A stretch of 64,000 nucleotides of DNA from the NCBI RefSeq assembly GCF_003597395.2, contig NC_133769.1, positions 181,446,566 through 181,510,565 on the forward strand. The letters are read 5' to 3'. Positions 54,771-64,000 of the stretch are shown here, piece after piece (positions within the stretch are counted from its first letter, which is position 1; each line of letters begins with the position of its first letter). The notes under the pieces are model-generated. The model saw nothing but the letters and a program-made list of their open reading frames with translations, searched no databases and had not been told where the DNA came from. Made by a program: the position numbers and the translations under genes. The DNA is from Chelonoidis abingdonii (Eukaryota > Chordata > Testudines > Testudinidae).

Positions 54771-57700
54771 CTAGAAAAAAGAAAAGAAAATCAATGTGTT
54801 GAAGGACACTAAAATGCTTTATTATGTAAGTGTATGTTCTGTTATGTTCATAAAACGTCGTGCCAAGTCCAGTTTTCAGTTGAAGTTGCATTTATTTGAA
54901 GCCTTGAGCCATTTTCACTATTCTGAAAATGGCACTAAAATGACCTCTGCAGCTGGAAAAGTAAATTTTAATAAACCTAGAAACCAGAGATATTCCCAGA
55001 CTAAATCAATTTTGCTGTATTAAACCCAATTCCACTGTATTAGTGCTCCAAGGTCTGGAAATTAGAAGTGAAATACAAAAAGAAAGTGTTGAGAATGAAT
55101 AACAAGTACTCAATATAATTGTTTCTTTGTCTATTTATAGATGGCTATGAATGCTGCTATTAGAGGAGTGAATGCATTAATGTACATTTGAACAACACTT
55201 TTATTGTTGCAGTAGCCTGGAACCCATAATAAGAAACCTACAATGGGCTCTTAGATAAAATACCTTGTTACAGACATTATGCAGAATATTATTTCTGAAA
55301 TGCAATAATGCAGGCCCTTAAACAGAATCTCATTTTTAGTACAGTTAGCAAATCATTTTGACTGAAACATCTGCTACAATTACTACATAAAAGACTGTAA
55401 TCTGTCCTAAAAACTTTAAAATATTATTCCTGCATACTGTAATAACCTCTCCTGCTATTTTTGCAATGAGGTATGCAACATAAAAATGTATCTTCAGACC
55501 TTTGAAAGTAGGCCTTTTATTTTAAAACCTTTTAACAGCTGACTTGTAAACATATTTTCATGTAATTAAAAGTTTATCATGTAATTTAAAGGTAATGCAC
55601 ACAAACATACAGGAAATTTCTTTGAAGGATATATTTTTCTCTAGGCGATAAATGTCACACTGAGGAAAATTTTCAAACTTAATAGGCAAATATAACTCCT
55701 GTTATCTTTCACTTGTTTTTCAGGTGACTTTTTGATGCATTTGATGCAGGGTATATTTGCTAATCATGAAATCTTTTTAGTTTCAAAGCAGAGTTTGCGC
55801 TGTCCCAGCCAATTTGCAATTCCTATTTGAGCTGGCAGTGCAGTGACAATGTCAAAAGAGATACATCACAGTCATTCTGATGGCAACAAATTGTGAAACA
55901 CAGAATTTAATTTAAGTGAGGGAGGGAGGAAACAAGTGCAGTGGGATTGAGAGGTCATTCCAGGTATAAGGATGGCACTGAAGCAGGTATGAACACTAGA
56001 GTTAGAGAACAAAACAGGAACATCAAGGCTGGCATCACTTGCTGAAATCCTTTTAAATTATTAAAAGCAATTAAAAAAAAAAAGCTTTTAAATTATTGTT
56101 TGTAAATGATCCAAATAAAGGGGGTAAAGGGGTTTTCAGAAAATTAAATTTACATTGTTCTGTTCTTGTACAGATCAATGAAGTGCTGTTTCCAACATCC
56201 TGCTGCAGTTACCAGTTCCTACTTAATTTGATCCACGCGGCTCCTAATCCTGCTCCCACATCTGAACATATCTGACTAATATAAACTTGTGCTAGAGGTA
56301 AGTTAAACCACTTTTCCCTTCCAATAGTGCCCTGTAATATTTTCAATGTTATTTTATATTCTACTGGATATAGAATATAAGTACATGTAAATTAAATTAA
56401 ATATTGAGAAGATTAAAAAAAGAGGACTTAACCCCAAGAGGCTGGCTGAATCTTTCAGCTACATTCAGCAGTGTATGTAGTCTCACTAGCTGAATTCATA
56501 CCACTGTATGTGGAAACTGGCACTGGGACCTGGTGAAGCAACAGCATTTCACGGGCACTTAAAAGAATCAGGAAAACATAAGTCTTAATAGCCAAAACCC
56601 CCTTTAACCTGTTTACTTGGGGACAGTCAGTACCTGTTCATAAACCTGCAAGGAAATTCATGACATATCATCATCATCATAAACCCAAAGCATCCCTTCA
56701 TGTTGAAAAGTAGCTGAGGATTTTGGAGACCAAGCACTGTAAAGATATCCTCATAAAACAGGTTGGAATGATTATGTTCCTCCTGTAAATGCCAACCTGA
56801 TCCTTAATTTCCAAAAAAAAGCACAAAGCAGAAATGCAGAAAGCTTCATTTTGTAAAACAGTTAATGTCCATGTAGAACTGCAGTACTAGCTGATCTCAG
56901 TCACAATCCTAAATCTCACAGATTAATCTGGAAAAAGTCAGCCTAATCGTTCCTTTTGGTGCAGGGTAAAAATCTGTGAAAGAAGCTCTGAGATATTGCG
57001 AAGTATTTCATTTGAATTTCTTTGCCATTGTACTAGCATGACAGATGAGACATCCTTGTGTTGGCTGCACCCTCCCTTTTCAAAACAAAGGCTGATTTTC
57101 AATCCAATTTTCTTTGCCACTGAAATATGAGTCTATTCAGTACCGTCAACCTAAATACAGGATGCCTATAAGTAAGCAAGAGAAACTAGCAAGAAGATAA
57201 GAAATTCAGCACACACACAAAAAAGGGATTTCTCAACATTTCAGAAGGCACACATCTTTTTAAATTCAGCTCTTCACCTTCTAACAAACAAGATTGAAAA
57301 TCAGGATTCATCTTGTTTCTTAATATCTCTAAAATGTTTTTCCTCTTGATATTTGTGGAAGGCTTACTGAATGCAGCATCTACTAGATCTGCCATGGCAA
57401 TACAATAAACCAGTGGTGATTCATTAAATGAAGCTGCAATAGTAAAGAATGGCCAAAGCCTTAAATTCTTCTTCCTGTCAAGTAATGCAAGATACTGTAG
57501 AAAATACACTTTGTTATGTTTTTATCTTCAAGCCAATTTATATAATGTATATTGGATTTGTGTAATGTCCTGTGTTCCTTTAAGACAACAAACATACCAG
57601 TTAATTAGGAAGTACTGATGTTTAATGAAGCTCAGAGAAGAGTTTATGATTTTAATTTATTATAGACAGTCCCTCAAGTAAACCTCTAGAGATGCTCATC

Positions 57701-58960
57701 TATTCTGTGTGTTTTATTCTGAGCGTTACTCCTTCCCTTCATTTCTATGCTGTCCTGAATTTTGCTTCAGAATTAAAATAAGCTATTATAAAAGGAGATG
57801 TTTTAGGACCAGCTGTTCACTTGTTTTAAATTTTCATTAATATTTAAACTGAGAAACTATGTATAGGAATAACCTTGTTAAGAGTAGCCCAAGAATGTTA
57901 TATTTAAAAAAAACCAACTAATTAATGCTTTTTCCAGGAAATAAAATGCTACTAGCTATACAATTTCACCTGCTGTTGGAGCTGCTCATTGTAAGCACTT
58001 GATAAGAGTAAAGGTGGACTTTGATCTGGAATATTTACATAAGTTAATCACAACTACTGGAACTTCACTCAGTCTCAAGTATTTAAAAAAAAATAACACA
58101 CGTTTATTTTCCCTTCACCACTTATAAGGTAGATGAGTACATAAAAAAACCCCTCTTCCTTTCTATAGCCATATAAAAACAGGAGTCTAAAATATTTTAA
58201 CAGAGTCAAATCCACAGCTGATCCTCCTTTGCTATGCCAATTCACATCAGCTGAGAAACTGGTCCAGTAAATTGAGTGGTGACAGAATATCCTACACTAA
58301 TAGCATGAGAGACCAAAGTCTTCTATCAGCAGAATACTTATAATGGAGGCAGTGCAGGTATGAGCTCCCCCGTGCCACACCAGCGATACATGTTAACCCT
58401 ATAGGGACCCTTTTATGGGGTAAAAAAGTCATTCAAAAAATTAGTATTTTGAATATACCTGTACTTTGCAGTAAATAACAGCTTTATAGCAGTTTCAGAT
58501 GATAAATTTGATCTTCTTTTTCACGTTCCCCTTTCCAGTTGAGCACAAAAAAGGGAAAACTTTCATTAAAAAAAATCCCATTTCATCAGTCATTCTAGGA
58601 GTTGGATGCATCCCATTGCACAAAAGGAGAGAAGCCATTTCAAACCATGTGGAGAGTTATATAATTCTAATCAGGTTAATCTTTTTTTTATAATTCCAGC
58701 TATATTAGAATAGTAAACAACATTATATTGGATCATCCACATGTAATATCAGTGAACACAAATGAAAAAATAATTTCAATTACTATTGGTAATGAATGCT
58801 ATCTGATATATGAAGAAGCTGAGCACCTTAGCATGTTTGTTGCTCTCTTGGCAATAAACTTCTGACAACTTTTATTTCTCAAGTCAAGCTAAGCATGTGT
58901 GTAAATCATTGTGGCATAAAGGCTAAATACACAACAGACACAGGGTCGGAAGAAGAAGAG
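54771..58960. other. Intronic stretch upstream of the exon
   Basis: AT-rich DNA with no supported gene or repeat. A 107-codon minus-strand frame at 57186-57509 has no domain I recognise and no flanking evidence of expression or splicing. ATC repeats occur at about 56670. By position this is the intron preceding the exon at 54680-54770. Confidence 0.5.
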
Positions 58961-58964
58961 CAGA

Positions 58965-59060
58965 GAGAGCTGTAGTGATTTGCTTAAATTCACACAGCAA
59001 CTTATTGGCAGAATTAGGAACTAAACTCACATCTCCTGACTACTAGTCCAGGGACTTAGC
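58965..59060 (-). mobile_element. MIR SINE fragment
   Basis: The plus-strand text AGTGATTTGCTTAAATTCAC, then ACAGCAACTTATTGGCAGAA, then CATCTCCTGACT is the reverse of the MIR core and tRNA-derived part (compare CTTGCCCAAGGTCACACAGC). Old and diverged. Confidence 0.75.
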
Positions 59061-59849
59061 CTACTCCTGACACCCCGCTGGTCTCCAAGCAGGATAGAGT
59101 CTTACTCATTCCTCATCCTTAAGTCTTTTTGTGGCCCATGTGAGGATCAATGAGAACTGAGTTCATTGTGCTCCTTGGACTGATGGCAGGTCCCAGTCCT
59201 TTGCTTGTTGGATGCTGGTGCTAAACTGCATTGTTTGTGTACAATCTCTGCACCTACTAGTTAACTGAATAAATGAATGCACAACCCCTCTGAGTCCTAG
59301 AACATGAACCATTAAAATGAGGCAAGGACTGACCAGTTTTTAGAAGAAACTAACACTTTAGGAAGGGAAAGGAAATGGCTGAATTAAAAGAAGTAGTACA
59401 GATAGGAATAGAGATAAAAGAAATGACACCGGAATCAAGATAACATATATACCAATACATAAACTAACTCTCTATAATATCAGATACTCCCACTCTCAAA
59501 TAAACATTTCCCCTCTAAGGTAATCACAGCCTCATAAACAGACTGCAGTGGTAAAGGGAGTTCACTGCAACTGCAACCACAGGCGGCTGGTGTGTATACA
59601 CTGTGTCGGAGCTCTTTTCAAATGACCAATTGAAGGTAACCATGAAGTATAAATATGTATGCCTGACATGGTTACACTGACACACCTCTTCATCTTTTTA
59701 TCTCAACATCCTTCCCTAACTAACTAACTTCAATAGCCTCAGTACTCATTGATAGTGTCTCACTGCAAGGCAGGCAGATCACTCTCTGGAGAAGAGCAGG
59801 TCCCTGGGTTGCTTAAACATTAGTTTTCCCTGGGCTTCCAGTGCAAGGG

Positions 59850-59945
59850 AGGCTTGATAGAGACAGCTTCAATGACTTCCCCAAAACTCACACATGAATA
59901 CTATGCAAGAAGCTGGGAATCAAACCTATGGCACTGCTGATTTTC
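59850..59945 (-). mobile_element. Possible MIR SINE fragment
   Basis: GACTTCCCCAAAACTCACAC, then GAAGCTGGGAATCAAACC, resembles the central MIR sequence in reverse, but the match is short. Confidence 0.45.
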
Positions 59946-60552
59946 TTGCTAAAGAATAACCTAGAGATAAATTAAATTTTAACCCAATACCCCAAAAAAT
60001 GTCCAAGTGGGATTCCATTCCCCATAAGGCTTTATAAATGTGATGTGAAAGTTAGAATAAAGCTAACAGATCAGTTACATGTGCCGTGTTAACATGGTAA
60101 GAATTTTCATTAGAAAAACCTTGGCTAGCTCTCAGAAATGAGCTGAACTGCAGAATTAGATCAGATGCATTCACAGAATTGATGTTCTTAATATTTTATA
60201 TGCAATTCTGAAAGTTCTGAAGATATTTACATATACTTCTGCTGTCTCCCTTCTCAGGCCTTAAGTTACAAAGCTGGATTTTACTGAAATGTTTTTATAA
60301 ACCTTTCTAATAGCTGAAATATTTGGAATATGACATGTCCCCTTCACTTACCAAAAATAGTCAGATTTTCAGTTTTTAACAGCTAGAAACAACTTTTAAA
60401 ATTGCTAAAGGCAACTAGAATAGTGGCATTCAGATATCATACATTTTATCAGTTTACCTACGTTTTATAACCTCTTTCCAAACTGGTGATGAGTATCTAC
60501 TCCTGAAGAACAGATAAGGGATTTGTGTTTGCACTTTATCATTTACCATAGA

Positions 60553-60811
60553 CAGGGGCGGCTCTAGGTATTTTGCTGCCCCAAGCACGGCAGCCAGGCT
60601 GCCTCCGGTGGCTTGCCTGCGGGAGGTTCCTGGTCCTGAAAATTCGGCGGCAGCCTGCGGGAGGTCCGCCAAAGCCGCGGGACCAGCGGACCCTCCGCAG
60701 GCATGCCGCTGAAGGGAACCTGCCTGCCACCCTCGTGGAACCGGCAGAGCGCCCCCGCGGCTTTCTGCCCCAAGCACGTGCTTGGAGTGCTGGTGCCTGG
60801 AACCGCCCCTG
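60553..60811. mobile_element. hAT-type non-autonomous transposon, 259 bp
   Basis: A perfect 8-bp duplication ACCATAGA lies at 60545-60552 and 60812-60819. Ends are CAGGGGCGGCTCTAGG and TGGAACCGCCCCTG. The GC-rich interior yields overlapping frames on both strands that are not genes. Perfect duplication suggests a relatively recent insertion. Confidence 0.93.
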
Positions 60812-61284
60812 ACCATAGAATATAATCTAATCCAATCCACCATGTTTCAGCCGTCCTCTGCTCAAGTCTTTCTTTAAAATGTACTTCTTTCAAAAAGACC
60901 ATAAACCCTACTTCTCCCAATAGAATAGAATGATGGAACTAACAAGACTTGTGTAAAAAGTCAATTGCTTTTCTTTTGCTTATACTTAACCCCCATTATG
61001 AATTTGCATGTTATCTATTTAGGTTGCAAGATGTTCAGGGCAAGGAATTTCTTTTCATATCTGAATGCAGAGTGCCTATCACGCTTCTCCTGGTACACAA
61101 ATCATTAATAAAATAAATTATGTGCTGACTTGGATAGAAATTGGCTTTGCTTTCAGTAAACATGAATATGGACTTATGTTAAGATATTTTCTACCTGCAT
61201 CCCTAGGCTTGTCACCTAAAACATAATATAAGTTTTCATATATGCCGCATAGCATAACTAAAATCATATTAAACTCCTTTCATC

Positions 61285-61465
61285 TGTAGATCTCAATGCA
61301 CATTACAAAGGTAGGTGAGTACTGCCAGCCACATTTTACAGATGGACAAAGGTCAAATGACTTGTTAGCGGTCACTAAGTAAGACAGTGATAGAGTCAAG
61401 AAGAGATGTCAGGTCTCCTAATTCCCAGAGCAGTGCCCAGCCCACAGGACCAGGCTGCCTCTTTG
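61285..61465 (-). mobile_element. MIR SINE
   Basis: CATTTTACAGATGGACAAAG, then AAATGACTTGTTAGCGGTCA, then a GTCTCCTAATTCCCAGAGCA stretch follow the MIR consensus in reverse over about 170 bp. This is an ancient SINE shared by amniotes. Confidence 0.85.
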
Positions 61466-61469
61466 ACCT

Positions 61470-64000
61470 ACTCAATGAGTTGGGTAGGAAGACATCATAT
61501 CTGCTGGTGCTATCTAAATATCAATAATTAATGGCGCTTAATGAAGAAATTGGTGAGGATTATAGAGATGGAGACATCTCTTTATTGGTTTTTTTGTGTG
61601 TGTGTGTGTGTGTGTGTGTGATCCCTTAGGTGGTTAAGAAAGGAAAATCCATTAGTGATCTTGATTTTTATGAAGGATGTATATCAATATGCTTCCATTG
61701 CCTAAGTCCAGAGATGTTCTTTCTCTGAATATACAGGCTTGGAAAATTAGACAGTACTAAAAGTTACATTTGGTGAATATACAATAACTAAAGTAGGGAC
61801 CCACAGCTCTGGCAAAATAAGAACCTGAACATTCAACCAAAACAACCTACCAGGAAACACAAAACAACCTTTGCAGATTTGTCTCTTGCTATTAAAAACT
61901 TGGTCCACTTATAAACAATTTAAGAAGAAGTCAGACGTAAAAACCATGGGATTGGTCTCCATATACAGAGAAGACTTAAACATTTCAAAAGCAGGGGTAA
62001 ATGCATTCCTTTTCCTCTTGATCTCTTAAGTCCTTTAAAACAATCTAGTAACATAATTTGATCCCAGACCCATGTTGACATACTTTGATTCTGAGGTTAG
62101 TTTGCTGTGTCTGTGATTGTATGTCAGCAATTTGTGCTATATTGAAGATATCTCCATCTGCAGTAAGGTTTTCAGTTGGACAAAATCAGGGCTATAGTGT
62201 CTATCAGACTCGGTGTGTGCATGTAAACTAATGGGAATTACACAAGTACAAAGTGGGGAGAACAAATCGACCATTGAGTTCATTGAGAGATGAGGGTGCC
62301 CATCACTTCAGGCCTGGGCTGTATTTTATGAAATCTTCCCGTTATATTTTTTACCTCTCTCTCAATATTTTTTTTCCTTTCTTTTTTTCCCCCAAGGCCA
62401 TGTCTCTTACTGTATGTTTGGAGTGTTGTATTCATTTGCTCTCATTGAAGTGTACCTTATTTCTTCTCTGTGTAATGGTTAATCATGCTTAATGGTACTT
62501 CTGATTAATTTAACTCAATGATCTATGTAACCAAATAATTTTGCAATTGGATCCATGTGGACAGACATCTCTGCTTGTACGAAATTCCAGTGGCCTCCTG
62601 GATGCAAGGATCTACATGCACAGATCCAATGGCAGGATTAGGAGTCAACAAAACCATTCAAAGAAAGCACTGACCTCAACTCTAGAGTTAGAATAAGGCA
62701 ACCCAGCACTCTAAGCACAGCATGACATCACCCTCTTCTGTGATCCCTCCCTTTGCCATGGCCCTTTGCTCCATTTCCAGTGGGAATGGTAGCCATTCCC
62801 TTCTCTCCCCTAGAGGCAGGGACAGTGGCCTTGGGTTCCCTTCTCTCTTCCATGAGTTGCAGCAGGAATCCCTTCCCCAGTACCTATCCCAAAATCTGGG
62901 GCTTATCTGGGCCCACTTCATGTTTCTCCTCTCATCACACCCTATTGTGGTGAGGGCCACCAGAGCAGCGCATCTTTGACTTAATACCCCGGAGAAATGA
63001 ATGGGGGACTCCCCATCTCAGGGCTCTTGCTCAGGCTGTCTGCAGACTCAGCCATCACTGCATCAGTTACACTTTAAGCATTTCTTAGAAACCATGAGGG
63101 CTGGAAACAGTTTTAAAAAAATTAAGCTGAAATTGCAACATAATCATGATTCCAGGAGCTGGAGCCCTAGGCACAGGTTTATAACATGTATCCCTTCATC
63201 AAGCCCTGCTCAACTCATTTTCTAGTCTGTTAATATCCCTGCTTAATTTTAGTGTAGCCTATCAGTAATCTTCTGTGTATCAGAGTTTATATTAGTGCAA
63301 TTTAATTCACTGCATACCCATTTTTCTTTTAACAGGTTTATTTGAATTATAAACTACAAACAATATGTATTTACTTGATGGTTTTACTTTATGATTTAAA
63401 AACTCCTGAATATTGAAAAGCTTTAATAAAACGCTCAGGTTTTTTATTATTTATTGTATCAGTGAATAACAAAAACACAGATGCCATCATTTTAAAAAAG
63501 GTTATAAAAAGATAACAGTTCAGCAATAAATGTTTATCGCCACCTCGTAATAAATAACTGTCAGTTTTTTCTGAGAGACTAATTCATTTATTTTTCTACC
63601 TGATTTTGTCTATTAAAAAAAAGTCTGTAATATTTATTTTCATCACAGTCATCTACATTTTTATAGTACCCCTAATCTATTCTTCTGTTGGTTCCTTTCT
63701 GGAACATAATTTCCAAGCAGGAAGAAGAAATAAGTAACTACCTTTGAAGATGATGATTCATCTGTTTTATTGATCAATTAGCATAGCAGTAGGCATGGGA
63801 TAAATTTAAAAGATCTTTTTGAGAGATCAAACATATATTATTAACGTCAGATCTTGATGGTCTCTCCTGCTAGAGGCAATCACAAAAACTTTATGAAACG
63901 TTGTACTTCTATACAAACTTATCCATATTTCTAAACAGTCCAGGCAATTATATTCTGAAGAACAGACTTCTTAAATAAATTCCAGAGACAAACCACTCTG
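61470..64000. other. Noncoding right end of the window
   Basis: No supported gene. A (GT)n tract is at 61595-61620. A slightly GC-richer segment at 62690-62990 gives overlapping frames of 66-90 codons on both strands without any domain. Confidence 0.5.
61595..61620. repeat. GT dinucleotide microsatellite
   Basis: An uninterrupted (GT)n tract of about 13 units. Confidence 0.92.

Noticed and set aside
56665..56685. ATC repeat as a CRISPR-like or regulatory array
   Set aside because: A simple trinucleotide microsatellite; CRISPR arrays are not expected in a vertebrate genome.

Overview
The window looks like vertebrate nuclear DNA, most likely from a turtle and probably a cryptodiran. That assignment rests on the repeats: CR1 LINEs with the 3' ends familiar from turtles, one tRNA-headed SINE whose tail matches a CR1 3' end (the tortoise Pol III/SINE type), a DIRS-type tyrosine-recombinase retrotransposon, old MIR copies, and many hAT-type non-autonomous DNA transposons. 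There are no operons, dense ORFs or CRISPR arrays. Family names come from recall of consensus features, not from a database search.

Only one piece of cellular protein-coding sequence could be supported: a 91-bp internal exon at 54680-54770 on the minus strand. It has a strong acceptor and donor and encodes the start of the third Ig domain of a CADM (SynCAM/nectin-like) adhesion protein, closest to CADM2. CADM2 is known for very long introns, so the rest of the window is best read as its introns: the upstream intron is 54771-64000 and the downstream intron 1-54679. No second exon was recognised, although a short one could have been missed.

Layout. 1-8 kb holds AT-rich intronic DNA with small DNA transposons (palindromic MITEs, a Tigger-like element, a hAT, and two tRNA-like segments facing each other). 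About 8.2-16.1 kb is one decayed DIRS retrotransposon on the plus strand (gag, RT, RNase H, tyrosine recombinase, terminal repeat). It is broken by CR1 copies, a 311-bp hAT and an 864-bp solo LTR. 16.1-26 kb is mostly plain AT-rich DNA plus a second LTR-like repeat with a nested hAT. 26-31 kb holds MITEs, hATs and an AT-rich hairpin between direct repeats. 33-40 kb is a stack of CR1 copies in both orientations with a nested SINE and hATs. 40-51 kb holds a further CR1 fragment, SINE and hAT elements, several with GC-rich tandem arrays inside. 51.7-64 kb is quieter and contains the exon, MIR fragments and one perfect hAT.

The most useful result is a readable insertion history. Target-site duplications and interrupted reading frames give the order of several insertions, and nearly all the local GC islands are the interiors of hAT elements, not promoters. 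I did not find a convincing new biological system.
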